Below are positions 1 to 11,841 of a DNA stretch of 64,000 bases, piece by piece; within the stretch, counting starts at the first letter, position 1, and each line of letters opens with the position of its first letter. Where the stretch lies: assembly GCF_009905375.1 (NCBI RefSeq), contig NC_133656.1:237482396-237546395 (forward strand). The letters are read 5' to 3'. Under the pieces are notes generated by a model, which was not told the DNA's origin, did not search any database, and saw only the letters and a program-made list of their open reading frames with translations. The position numbers were made by a program, and so were the translations under genes. Origin of the DNA: Apium graveolens. Taxonomy: Eukaryota > Streptophyta > Magnoliopsida > Apiales > Apiaceae.

Positions 1-1068
1 TACTGGACAAGTTGAGATATATGTTATTTTGCTCATCCTAGCCCCTTGTCTTATTTGGTGCTCTATGTTCTCTGTTGAAGGTTTCAAGGTTTCAGTTCAT
101 ATCTGTTTGCATGTATATGCGGTAGTAAATCAATTATCCCTCGGCTTAAAATAAGCATCTTTTCGAATGGAAGCAGTATTGGCTTTGCTGAAATATAACA
201 CTATAGTGTTAGATTTTCAATCTGAAGTCATGGATTGTCAAAGTACCGGTCTTGTAATGACATATACCTCGCTAATCACTTGTGAAATAATCCTTACGAT
301 TAACTTCTCCTCTGAATTAGGTTACATGAGCTTTATTTGCAAAGTTTCAGCTTTACAGAAATATTTCAGGACACGTAGTGTATGCTTATCTGATCCCGGC
401 CTCATCAAATACCATTACGGATTGCTTCTTCTGCCCTGGATTAGGTTATATGAGCTTAATTTACTAAGTGTCAGCATTATAGAAATATTTCAGGACACGT
501 AGAATATGCTTTCTGATCTGGGCCTCATTTCATCTGCCTGTAAAATTAGCTTTATATAGAGCATTGTACTTCGATTTTTTTTCATCATACCCTTGGCACC
601 AAACTTCTCTACTTTCAGGTTTAAATTTGTACTTCATGATCTTTCTACAATCAAGGAAGGGTCATGTTCCCTGACAATCGTGTGTTGGTTAAACTTTATC
701 TAACATACTACTCCAGAGGCGTTGAATCTATATTTCAAGAGCCCAAATCTAAGAAATTTTTTTTAGCCTTCCGCGGATACGGAAGGGTATTTCTCCTTTC
801 CGCGGATATTATTAGCGGAAAGTAGAAATGCTTTGAAATAATGATCTAAGGGTTCTGGAGCAGTGTGTTAGATATGTTTTATATAACACACGATTGTTAG
901 GGATTAGCACCCATCAAAGAAATTTCTTTTCCACTTTTTTTGGCCAATGTGACTGTGTATGTATGTGTGTTATTTTCAGCTACTTGCAGTTCGTGCCATA
1001 ATGAGAGTTAAACTTTGTTTGCATATAAATCAGTCTTTAATAACTGAAATTATCTGATTGTCTTGCAG

Positions 1069-1234
1069 CTCGCCTGACACACAGGATATCAAAATAAGAT
1101 TCAAAGAATGCTCTTTACCAGTCAACTATCAAACATGGAGATTTCTTGAACAGAATTCAGAAGCTCTCTTTTCATCAATCTCTGAATTTGGTGCAGCATT
1201 TCATCATTCTGAATTTGATGCAACTTTTGTTTAA
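1069..1234 (+). CDS. Terminal exon of an unrecognised gene (partial)
   Basis: A good 3' splice site (TTGCAG ending at 1068) is followed by 55 open codons ending in TAA at 1232-1234. The peptide contains FKECSLPVNYQTWRFLEQN and a Ser/Phe/His-rich end closing DATFV. I do not recognise the family and give no function. The rest of the gene should lie upstream, largely outside the window; I see no convincing second exon in 1-1068. The alternative is a chance open stretch after an AG, but the acceptor, the non-repetitive composition and the downstream AATAAA-like sequence at about 1260 favour a real last exon. Confidence 0.4.
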
Positions 1235-2069
1235 ATATGATGCCTAAGAAAGACAACTTGAATAAAGCAACTTGGATTTGGTTTTTGCCTGTATTGCTTT
1301 CAGGCTTGATAGAAGTTTTATTATCCCACAGGGAGCCTTCAAAACAAGTTAATCTCTAAGTAGTACTCCATCCTTTTCTAATTGTCCATTTTGATTTTTG
1401 CACTATTTTTTTTAGGGAATGAGTAAAATTATTGGGGAATGATGTAATTTAGTGGAAAGATATGAAAATAAAAATAGCGGGTGCAAAGTTATCATTTCTT
1501 AGATATGAATATTGAAAGGTAGGCATATACTTCATCATTGTGTCTTCAAATAACGTTTTCCCTTCCGGAAAATGATATTTCCAGAGCCCTTATTCTATTT
1601 CCGGAGCAAAAACATGTGAAATTACTAAATTACCCCTGCCGTAATATATTTTTCAAGAGTTTTTTTAATTGTAAATGCAGGGGCAATTTTGTCTTTTCAC
1701 TCATTATTTGCTCCGAAAATAAGAAAATTGTTCTGGAAATAACGTTTTCCCTTATGTTTTTATGCAAAGTGGTCTGGAGGTCAAGAGTAGAAGTGTTAGT
1801 AGTTTTGTTTTGCAATTTGATGGGAGAATTGTGTTTCAGACTTACCATGCAGACATGTGTTTGGCTAACTTGAAACTGTGTAAGTATTAAAGAATGAACA
1901 TAGTACCAGAACCAACTGTCTGCCTAACCATGACAAATTTGAACATCACATCCCAAACAAACAAAAAATTGCATCTGAAGTCCCCCAAACTAGGGCTTTG
2001 TTTAATCTAAACTAAGCTGTTAATACATATTAAATTGTGTTATAAGTGAGCATATGGTCATATATAAGC

Positions 2070-2455
2070 ATGTAACAACTTATCGGATAGTGTTTGTCGA
2101 CCGAACTTATAAGTCGAACTTATAACTTATAAACTGATAAATTGAATGTTAGTAAAGACGTATTTTTTCTCAACTTATTTTGATTTTTCATTTTTTTTAT
2201 TAACTTTGGTTTTAAAAAATATGTTTTAAAGTGTTAATCTAATTTAAAATTCACGAATTAAGATAATTATATTTAAAAATTATTGATTTTAGTTCATTTA
2301 AGTAAAAGAAGTTCTGACTTGTAAATAAAATTATCCAAACACTTATAAGTATTATCTACTTATTCAATTATTCATTTTAAGTCGTAAGTTATTTATTTTA
2401 AGATTTATTCATTTTAAAGTCGTAAGTTATTTATTTTAAGATTTCTCAAACGGAC
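2070..2455 (-). repeat. MITE-like repeat, 'AACTTATAAGT' family, copy 1
   Basis: This AT-rich block is full of (A)ACTTATAAGTC motifs and is the reverse complement of the blocks at about 43527-43931 and 16793-17270. Its ends carry GTTTG/CAAAC motifs (CAAACGGACG at the right edge), as is common in hAT-type MITEs. Inside it, a 37-38 bp segment (about 2370-2445) is tandemly duplicated. There is no coding content. Confidence 0.6.
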
Positions 2456-2671
2456 GCCGATCCTTGTTTTAAGTATGTTTAATTCTATATAATACTAGAG
2501 TATATGATCTCCAAAGTTAATTGGGAAGCATCATATTATACATATAATCATCACATCAACCCTGTCATTTCTTCAGAAGAAACAGCACTTTAAAGGTGCA
2601 CATCTTGGTAACAAAATTTCGAAAATTTAGTAACAAGATATTGAGAATTCGAAAATAAGTAAGACAAAGGG

Positions 2672-2893
2672 GGAGTTTGGATCGATAGTTGGAATCAGAA
2701 TAGGAATGAGAGGTATGAAAATCGGAGTTAATGGGAAAGAGAAGTATCCCAAGTGTTAAGTGGGGAATGATTTACCCGGGAATGAAGTTCCCATTCCCGG
2801 TCACCAAATTGTTAATCCAGACACTAATACATAAGATTGAGATTCCGATTCTCATTAACCGAACTCATTAAACATGAACCAAACGGCCCAAAG
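2672..2893. repeat. Short non-autonomous element (hAT-like MITE)
   Basis: A block of about 220 bp is bounded by GGGGAGTTTGGAT on the left and ACCAAACGGCCC on the right, imperfect inverted termini of the GTTTGG...CCAAAC type. Both edges are followed or preceded by AAAG. The interior contains GGAATGAG and its complements. There is no ORF. Confidence 0.5.
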
Positions 2894-3369
2894 TATTGCA
2901 TATGTTTAAAATGTACTTCCTTTTCAATATCCAACTTTGGTGTGCATGTCACAATCACAAATCACAGGTTCCCCCTGAAACCTGAAAGCTTGTACTTGTA
3001 AAGCATCACACATTCACCATCATTTCATCTGCATCACATTTTTTCTCGAAGAAAACGACACTGCAACCCTGTTTGATTTCTTGTTGTCTTTTACTTTTGT
3101 GAAATACCTAGTTGATCACTTGCTGCTCTGTTACAACTCTTGTTTATCCAGCATCACCTTTCTTTAAGGTACATTTCAATAGAATAGTATATTACCTATT
3201 ACAAAGCATATTTTCATTATTTCTTAGCAATCTCAGCCCATCCAAATTTCTCTGTTTATTAGCCTTTTGTTGTTGCCTTGTTCGGTTTATACTCTGTGCT
3301 TCTTCCTTCCCCATATACATGTAAAATACATAATTATTTGTAGATACTGAAGTTGATTTCATTGCGAGA

Positions 3370-6300
3370 ATGGGGTTTAGTAAAAGGGTGGTTTACAAGC
3401 CTGTTGAGGAACTTGATGTTAGCTCCACAAGTGATGAGGTTTATATCAGTGCCAATGTCAAGGGTATTAACTTTCTGTTATTCCCCTTTTCTACTTCTAA
3501 CTTTTGAAATTCCATTTTTTCCGAAAGTTATATATTGCCTGCAGATCATTCGTAAATGTCTTGGTTTTCAAGTACTCTGATGTGAACAAAATTGGTATCA
3601 TCCAAACTTAAGAACATAACAGTTCAGCACAAATACAGTTTTGGCCTCAATTAACCATGCTGCATATCTGTATATAGCTTAGTGACTGCTAATTCAGTCT
3701 CACTAAATCTGTCGTTCGTGTGTTGCAATAGCTCCTCGGATGGCTGGACTCCTGGTCAAATTGTTTGTCTGGTTTTTGGAGCTGAGGATACTCAAACCTA
3801 TTTTGCTCTACATGTTGAAGAGAGAAAACCAAGTGCACAAGGTAAATACTTTTGTATCTCGCTGATCTCTAGTAACACTAGTTACACTTAATACATGTTC
3901 AGAACATAATCCAGTCAGCCAAGAACATGTTCTATGTATTTTTCAGTTATACTGATGGAAAGATCACTTTATTCTGTCAGCTTAATAATAACAATCTGTT
4001 TATTCATATGTTTGTACCTACGTGTGTACTGCGTTTTATGTACTATAGATAAGCTTGACCTGTTTAGTTTCATTTTTGCCGGAGAGGTTATGTTCTGCTT
4101 TAGAGCTTATAATGAGAAAAATGGCATTGCATATGTTGCTAAATAAATGGTGACATTGACTTCTTATTAGAAAGAAGATCTGTATGTCAAATTATTTGCA
4201 CTTGCCACCTAATTTTTTGTTCGATTCTTATTCATCGTTCAGATCAAAGTTTCGTTTAGCAGTATCCTTTGCATAAACCATGTCACTATGCACTTTTTTT
4301 AACGTTATCCACCTTTCTCGCAGTTTGTTTCATTTGTGGATATAGAAGATCCACCTTTATATGTCCCTTTGCACCCTTATGAAGGTAGAGCTTCTCCTTT
4401 AAGCTAATTGTATCGAAATGGTCTTGCTGTATTCACTGGCAATGAGTTACTGATGCTAAAAAACTTAAACAAGTCTCAACTTGCTGCTTGATGAGAAAAT
4501 CTGCAGTTTGTTAGTATCCATGGTCATCCGAATCAGCTACGATGATATATGAATTTGTTAATCTTATAATGATTGCCTTATGATTGTAATTTTTACATTT
4601 CATGTCAGAGCACAGAGAACCAGAATTAAATTATCTAGAATCTGATCTCTCTCCTTCAGAACAAGTTCAAAAGGCAACTGAGTGTATAGATTATTCAGAA
4701 AGTGAACGAGAAAACGAAAAGATTAGTTTCAGGCATTGGACTATTTTGGACTATTCAAGAGCCTTTCTGTCTCGAGAAATTACTCCCAACATGGTATGCA
4801 GTTTCTGGTTGTTGTTAGTCTGTTGCTCTGACATGCATTTTGAAGCTTCAAATCTTATTTATCGGTTATCAGAAATTTCTGTATTTTTGCTCATTTGCAG
4901 CTCTGAAGATTTTGTTGGTTTTACTTCATAAAATAGTTTTAGTTCTTTGAGGCTTGTTTTGGTCACTCTATAGGTTGCAGATAAATTTATAGCTTCTGTC
5001 CGGCAGTCATGTGATCCTGCACTTCAGATGTCATTCTTTATTAGTTGTGAAGAACAAGAAATTTTACGTCAAGCTAAGGAGTCAACTCTTCGATATGAAA
5101 GAGGTATTTGTCTGAATATTAAAAATCTTTAATTTCTTTCTCTAAGAGATAATATAAAGAAAGAAAGGAAAACATGTTCCTTGCTAGTCATGGAACATTG
5201 ATGTTTACTGTAAATTCTGCAGGAGAACCATTATCAGCTCTTGATGGAGTACCAATTGCGGTCAAAGATGAAATAGATTGTTTGCCTTATCCAACTACTG
5301 GTAAGTCCATGTCATAGTTCATGTTGAATTGAATTTTAAAATGAACTTGAGAGTTATCCGGTTAGGTGGTACAAAGTGGTTGGACAAAGTAAGATCCTGT
5401 ACAGATGATGCCGACTGTGTTAAGTGCCTGAAGCTGTGCGGTGCAATTCTTGTTGGAAAAACTAATATGCATGAGCTCGGAGCTGGAACAAGTGGCATAA
5501 ATCCTCACTATGGGTGAGAACATCACTGCTCACTTGTAATTTAGCAATGAGAATGTTGCAAATCAAGGAATGTGTGACTAGTATTTGTCTGGTGTATTCT
5601 ACCTAACTATTTGACTGCTGCAGGGCTACTCGAAATCCATATGATGTCAGTAAGATCACTGGAGGTTCTTCAAGTGGATCGGCTGCTGTAGTTTCTGCAG
5701 GATTATGCCCTGCTGCTCTTGGTGTTGACGGGGGAGGTAAATGTAAAATAAATGATTTTTTTTGAAATAATGACAAAAATAACATTTTTTTGGGACTAAG
5801 TGACAAGAATATCTATTTTCAATATCCAGGCCATTTTTACCAATCAAATACCGATTCTCAGATTGGTATTTTTGCTTGCAGGATCTGTTCGAATTCCTGC
5901 TTCTCTATGTGGCATAGTAGGATTAAAGCCAACTTTTAGTCGCGTGTCACATTCTGGGTAAGTAGCCATTTCTACTGCTGTTCCTCGTCAATAGAAGTTG
6001 CCAATTCATTACAAATCTGCATTATTCCTCTGAACTCCCTTATAGAAGTTTCTCCAAATTCCCTTATACAAGTTTCTCACTGTCGATGTTCAGGGTTCTT
6101 CCTCTGAACTGGACAGTTGGAATGGTTGGTGTACTTGCAGGGACAGTTGAGGATGCTATGATAGTGTAAGTTTCTTATAATTTCATTTCCATTCTATCAA
6201 CTACTTCATGATCAGTTAAGAAAATACAACAGTAACCATTGTAATAAAATCTAAACCTATTTGCTTCATCCAGTTACTCAGCAATCAGCAGCCAACTTCC

Positions 6301-8921
6301 ATCACATCAACCTGTTGCAGAAACAGTACATCTTTCCTTTCTCTCGTATAAACTACTGTTAACAGTTTTTGTATAATGATAGGGTACTTACTTTCAACTT
6401 TAACTCAGGACATCAAAAAATTTATCAGTAAGTTAAAACTTATAAATTCTGTTTGGCCCAGCTGACAAGGTTAGCCACCAGTAAACAATTGAATATCATC
6501 TGTAATGTAATAACATTGCTGTGTTGGTGAACTATGTCAGTTGAGCACTTGTTTCTGCATAAGAACATCATTAAAGTATGTACTGATTCCAGTTTTTCTT
6601 TTTAATTTTTGAAAACAGCATCCGAAAGTACATCTACCCCTTCTAAACTTACCAAACTGCATGCCGAAAATCAAGCTGGCAACATATGATAAGGTCTGTA
6701 TTGCTTTGTCAAACTTCTGGCAATTTGATAAGCTGGAAATTGTCAGTGCATATATAAGAGAGCCCGTAGACAAATTTTCTGTACTTAACAATGATCCAAC
6801 TGCAACTAATGTGGATCTTAATATTTGCATGTCAAAAGTTCTCTGATCTAAATGGTTATTCATTTGTTATCAGTGGTTCTGTGATTGCACTAATGACATA
6901 AAGCGTTGCTGCTTGAATGCTCTTGATAAGCTACTGAAAATCTACGGATGGGAGGTACCGTCTTCCAATGGCTTTGAAACTATGTTTGTTATCTTTAAAT
7001 TGGATCTGATAGCTAAAACCATCCCTGGAAAACATTTCCACCTGGTCTCATTTACGAGTCAATGCCATAGTTTAATCCTTCGTAACATATATCTGTCATT
7101 CAATCATATCAAAGTATAGTGTGATTCCTCTGAGCATTTCTTTTTGCAGTGCTGCAGTTACATACTTCTCAAAAACACACACAATATGAAGAAATTAATT
7201 TATTAACGCGGAAGCCTTGTTCTGTAACCATAACTCGTTTGATAAACTCCAGAGAACAACCTTATTTCATTAATTCCTTAGAATTTTTTTTAATTCCTTA
7301 GAAATTCTGTAGCTCAACTGCAGCTGGAATTTTGTGTTATGACTTGTGTTCTTTTAATGTGTTTGTTGTTATAAAGACTATAGAGGTGAATTTACCCGAG
7401 ATAGAGTCAATGCGCCTAGCACATTACATAACAATTGGATCCGAGTGTAATGCTTCACTTGCTCGCCATCTAGAAAAACTGTGCGTTCCACACTTCACCA
7501 TACTTCAGGTTTTATCATCTTAAGAACGAGGTAAATTTCTTGATAATAATCATCTCGACTCTCATTATCAGGAATATGGATAAAGTGGGGTGGGATGCAA
7601 GGGCGGCGCTTTCTTTGTATGGTGCTTTTGACAGCAAGGAGTATTTAAATGCTCAGAGAATTAGGTACTTATATGTTGCAACCCAATTTTAATTCACTTC
7701 AGTCTTCAGGCATCCAAATTTGTTCTGAGCAAATATCGTAAAACAAATCACAGTAATTTGTTTACACGTAGTAATTCATAGGAATTGGATCTTATACATG
7801 CCAAGTATGAATCTGTAGGAAACGCCAGTTGCAAATTCACCAAAAGATATTTGATCAAGCAGATGTCATCGTTACTCCAACAACCGGGTATGTAGACCTA
7901 TCTCTTCTTAGCTGACCTGCCTGCTTCGATAACCTCTTGCCTTAATGAATATAATGCTGTTAACAGTGTAACAGCCTACACGATACAGGATGATGCTCAG
8001 AAGACGGGTGAACTAGACTAAATAAATGGCGGTATGATATGCCAGAGAAAAATATTTACAATTTACAAGTACATTGAATTTACTTTCTATAAACACCTCG
8101 ATGACAGTACATGTGTTTTGCAACCCTTCATGCGACTAAACTGAATCAAAAAACGCCTGACATAGGATTTTGATTACGTATTTGTTATTTCAGCTGCACT
8201 AGTACGCTACATGATAGCAGGAAACTTTCTGGGATTACCTGCAGTAACTGTTCCTGTAAGTTGCATTATTACTTCATTTATATAGCCCCTGTGATTTCAA
8301 CTTACAAAAAACCATGCACCTTCTTAGGTTGGATATGACAAAGATGGCTTGCCTATCGGTCTTCAAATTATCGGAAAACCTTGGTCAGAAGCATCATTGA
8401 TTTACATAGCTTATGCAATGCAGGTGAGGCCTTAAACCATTATCAGTTCTTTTGATAATCATGCATCATTAATCTACATAGCTTATGCAATGCAGGTGAG
8501 TCCTTAAACACATTATCAGTTCTTTAGATAATCATGCATCATTAATCTACATAGCTTATGCAATGCAGATGAGTCCTTAAACCATTATCAGTTCTTTAGA
8601 TAATCATGCATCTGCTCTTGTTAAGTAACCACCTTAAGATGGTAGAGGAAGACCCGAACATGATCTTATACTCTTTAAGACTTAAATAAATGGGGTCGGA
8701 GGACTCGAATCCAAGTCCCTCCCTAAACCGAGCTCTGAACACATGTTAAGTAATCGCCCCGTCTTAAATCTTAAGGTGATAGAAGAAGACCCGAACATGA
8801 TCTTATACTATTTAACAGCTCTGTTTGGTCTTGTTTTCAGGCATTGTGCAAAGTGGAGAACAAGAAGCCAGAAGTTTACTATGATCTGCTATCGGACTTA
8901 AAGAGAGCCAAAACTGCATAG
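3370..8921 (+). CDS. FAAH: Fatty acid amide hydrolase (amidase signature family), complete
   Basis: Hydrolyses N-acylethanolamines and other fatty acid amides to free fatty acids at membranes; I assign it by close likeness to plant FAAH. Exons: 3370-3463, 3732-3841, 4324-4384, 4609-4793, 4974-5103, 5223-5300, 5366-5513, 5624-5736, 5882-5957, 6094-6165, 6274-6325, 6619-6693, 6874-6954, 7377-7480, 7572-7664, 7819-7887, 7967-8007, 8194-8255, 8328-8423, 8841-8921. They total 1821 nt (606 aa), the usual family length, and every junction keeps frame. The amidase triad is present: Lys208 in IAVKDEID, the cis-Ser in GGSSSGSAA (Ser284) and the nucleophile Ser308 in DGGGSVRIP. An intron splits the codons just before Ser308. 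The start ATG is followed by [16 protein letters not shown], a plausible plant FAAH N-terminus. The exon 17 donor (GTGAAC) is weak, so that junction and the exon 14 acceptor are the least certain. The exon 19 donor lies in a tandem triplication (8391-8607). Confidence 0.95.
8391..8607 (+). repeat. Three tandem copies of a 72-73 bp unit spanning an exon-intron junction
   Basis: Copies run 8391-8462, 8463-8535 and 8536-8607, each beginning GCATCATT and containing GCTTATGCAATGCAG. The first copy carries the end of amidase exon 19 and its donor (GTGAGG at 8424). The second repeats the donor with a better consensus (GTGAGT at 8496). In the third it is destroyed (ATGAGT at 8569). Only the first donor gives the full reading frame; use of the second reaches TAA within four codons. 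Confidence 0.9.
8619..8817. repeat. Direct-repeat / SINE-like block in the last amidase intron
   Basis: The segment containing GAAGACCCGAACATGATC occurs twice, at about 8641-8677 and 8778-8815. Between them the minus strand reads GGATTCGAGTCC, a good match to a pol III B box, so a tRNA-derived SINE on the minus strand is possible. I could not place an A box or a tail with confidence. Confidence 0.35.
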
Positions 8922-9671
8922 CAAGTTCAGTGAAAACTAACTCAAACGCTTATTCATTAGCCTCTTGAAAGGATACAAAAACACAAAATCAGTACTTCAC
9001 TTCACTTCCATCCCTTTTCTTCTCCTCATTTTAATTTATTCTTACTTATATAAATCAAATAAATGCTAATGTATAAACTGTTGTGTGGTATCAACTCAAG
9101 GACCACACCGACATGATGAGAGAAATTCTCTTATATGTATATAAGCAGTCGAATAAACTCCACTTTGTTTCTTATTTGTATGTGCCTGTTGCTTTTTACG
9201 CTATTTTGGGCGAGAGTGCACACTCGTGGGCATTCGAAACCTATCATTCGGATAATAGAAGAAATCAAGTTGGTGTGAGGAAAATTGCACATCTATGAAA
9301 GCTTCCATGTGTTCCGTCCAAAATACTCACCAAATACATATTATACGTATTTAATTTTTTTTTAATTTTAATAAAGAACACGCATTGATAAAAAGGAATA
9401 CGGATGCGTATTTATTAAAAACCAAAGATGCGTATTTATTAAAAACCAAAACTGAACACGCATGTGTAGTATGCGTGTTCTTTATTAAAATTTTAAAAAC
9501 TGAATGCGCATGTCCCAAATGTTTATTTCGTGAGTATTTTGGGAAGAACTATTTTGGGAAGAACGCACCGTCAATTCACTATTTTGGGCATTTATCCCCA
9601 AATAGTGGGTATTTTGGTTTTCACCCTATATCGTGAATAGTACATTATACAATAGGGTTGAACTTCAAATT

Positions 9672-10023
9672 AAGACTCTGTTTGAAATTGTTGTTAAAAA
9701 TTGTTGTGCTGTTAGAAAAAGTGTTGTTGTAAAAATCAGATGAGTGTTTGGTAATTTTTTTGATAAGTATATGTTTTGATGCAAAAAATTAAAAATAATA
9801 ATGCTTTTGGTAAGTTTTGATGGTGAAATCAGTAGCTGCTTCTGCAACAGCTAAAAAACAACTTTTTTTAAAAGCATGGGACCCTTATTTTTTGTAACAG
9901 CAGCTTTTAGACCAAAAGTACTTTTCCGAAAAATAGCTTTTAAAGTTTACCAAACAATATTTTAACTGTTTTTCTGCGAAAAGCTGTTGTTGCTGTCTGT
10001 AACAGCAATAACAAACACACCCT
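9672..10023. repeat. hAT-like MITE with subterminal repeats
   Basis: The ends are imperfect inverted repeats: the left reads CTCTGTTTGAAATTGTTGTTA and the reverse complement of the right reads GTGTGTTTGTTATTGCTGTTA. The interior carries several AACAGC/GCTGTT motifs facing both ways, as in non-autonomous hAT elements. Target-site duplications are not clear. No transposase is encoded. Confidence 0.55.
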
Positions 10024-10151
10024 AAATAGGGGTTTACTTTAGTTACTTGAGAAAAAGATAAAATATGTTTAAACAAATTTTAAATAAGATTGAATTGTTA
10101 AATATTTATTATTTTTTCTATTAATTTGCATGTATATACTCCTTTATCTAA

Positions 10152-10190
10152 CTAGGGACCTATGTCCGCGCTACGGGTGCTCTTTTTATT
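10152..10190 (-). mobile_element. Helitron 3' terminus (minus strand), other end not found
   Basis: On the minus strand the sequence reads GCACCCGTAGCGCGGACATA, then CCCTAG followed by T. This is the typical plant Helitron end: a short GC-rich hairpin just inside a CTAG terminus next to a host T. The 5' TC end would lie at higher coordinates; I could not identify it, so the element size is unknown. It may include the tandem array and gene-like fragment at 11.0-11.9 kb. Confidence 0.5.
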
Positions 10191-11040
10191 AATTTTTTAA
10201 AAAATTAATATTTTGTATATATGTATGTATGTGTGTAATATCATATATAATATTTTGTATATTAAATAACTTATTTTCCGTTATTTTTAAACCATTGAGA
10301 AATAATTAGAAAAAAAAGATAAAAAAATAAATTAATTAATTGGGTTTCAAGATATTTTTTCGCGACATGTAATAAAAATTGCAAATATAATTTATTTCAA
10401 AAATGTATTATTCAAATTTATGTACTTGTTTAAAATTATACTATGGTTTCATTGATTTTCTTAATTATGACTTGAGATATAAACATTGTATTCTTATATT
10501 AGATTTTTAAAACGTATATCAATGAAATACCGGAAGATTACTTAATGTAATAAGTAATTTATTTAAAAACTATACATAAAACATGGTATAATTTTAACAA
10601 AATTTTAAGTTTACTTAACCTAATTGTATAATATATTCTCGTGCCTTATGGCGAGTAAATAAGAAATTATTTATTATTTTTTTGATGATTTAAATTTAAA
10701 TTTATAATAAATTTCATGGTATTGTTTATTTTACAAAAATAAATTAAAATAATATTACTTCGAATGTTGCGGATTTTCAATTGAAAACAACTTCATTGTG
10801 CGTTGCAAAGTTAATTGCAAATTTATCGCAATTCACAATGGGACATTTACTCTACTTTAAACTCATGTACAATATTACGTATCAAGTTCTCCTTTAAAAT
10901 CAATTATTATATTACATGAAAAGAAAAAATTTATCGAATTTCATTATATAATACTCAAGGCATCCGTTTCAAGTTGTACTTTTTGGTGGTTAAATTAACC
11001 AACTTTTGATCTCAGATTAAAATTTATTTATTGAAAGTTT

Positions 11041-11470
11041 CTTGGTGTCGCCAAAGGATATAAAAGAGGATATAAAATAATTATGAAATTAAAACAAAAT
11101 CAAGATATGATATTTATTAACAGTTTATCGTTGTCGTCTTCAGAGACGCCTCGTATTCGCACACTAAAAAGGTATAATAGAGGATATACAATAATTTTGA
11201 AATTATAATAAAGTCAAAATAAGATATTTATTAATATAATAGAGGATATACAATAATTTAGAAATCGAAATAAAATCGAAATAAGAAATTTATGGACAGT
11301 TTATCGGCGCCGTTTTCGACGAAGCCTCGTATTCTGCAACTAAAAAGATATAAAAGAGGATATACAATAATTTTGATATTGAAATAAAACAAATTAAGAT
11401 ATTTATTGACAATTTCTCGGCGTCGTTTTCGACGACGCTCGTATTTCGCAACTAAAAAAGGTTAAAAAAG
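11041..11470 (+). repeat. Degenerate tandem array with a GC hairpin core
   Basis: Three clear units and one partial unit share the order: a core like TCGGCGTCGTTTTCGACGAC, then CTCGTATT-GCAACTAAAAA, then GGATATACAATAATTTTGAAA, then ATTTATTGACA. Cores lie near 11041 (partial), 11125, 11302 and 11415. The spacing of about 113 bp is stretched to about 177 bp where one segment is itself duplicated. The best core can fold into a GCGTCG/CGACGC stem. This GC-rich island stands out sharply from the AT-rich surroundings. Confidence 0.7.
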
Positions 11471-11499
11471 GATATACGCTAATTTTGAAATTGAAGTAT

Positions 11500-11841
11500 T
11501 TTAAACCCTCTCAGGAGACAGAGAATGATACCTCCTTCCCTATTGAACAAGAAAGAGAGGGAGGTTCTCAATGCTGAGAGTAAGTCTATGTCTTGTAATT
11601 TTTTTCATTAAGTTATTTGTGTATGTTTTAGTTAGTTTACTTGTAGTAATGAAACCTATTTATCTTATTTGATTTAGGGTCTGTTTAAAAATACTCTTGG
11701 AACCTCTGTTGTGCTAGAGGAAGATGACAGTGAAGATGGAGGAATTCATGTACCTATGAATAATGTTCTTGATGACATTGAGTTTCTACAAGATACAGAA
11801 GTAAAGGATGATGAAGAGACCAGATTGATGATGATCGAGAT
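11500..11841 (+). pseudogene. Possible captured gene fragment, unrecognised
   Basis: An open segment reading MIPPSLLNKKEREVLNAE ends at a strong donor (GAGA/GTAAGT at about 11580). After TTTAG at about 11678 comes an acidic open frame containing VVLEEDDSEDGG and VKDDEETRLMMIE, ending in TAA. Splicing as written does not keep one frame, so it is either a broken exon pair or chance. It could be cargo of the Helitron whose terminus lies at 10152. I do not recognise the family. Confidence 0.25.

Larger units (their letters stand above)
1235..3369. other. Intergenic region with MITE remnants
   Basis: This holds the 3' flank of the upstream gene and the promoter side of the amidase gene. No coding potential is convincing; the short open frames near 1538-1873 and 3112-3580 are low-complexity. 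A Stowaway-like terminus (TACTCCATCC) sits at about 1362, and two larger repeats are listed separately. Confidence 0.6.

Noticed and set aside
1538..1873. 111-codon plus-strand frame and its minus-strand partner
   Set aside because: There are no motifs, neither strand has gene-like flanks, and both frames overlap repeat-like phrases (AACGTTTTCCCTT twice).
6537..6863. 108-codon minus-strand frame
   Set aside because: It is antisense across FAAH exon 12 and adjacent introns; the plus strand exon is well supported.
9385..9636. 83-codon frame with repeated peptides
   Set aside because: The repeated residues come from a 24-bp tandem DNA duplication in non-coding sequence.
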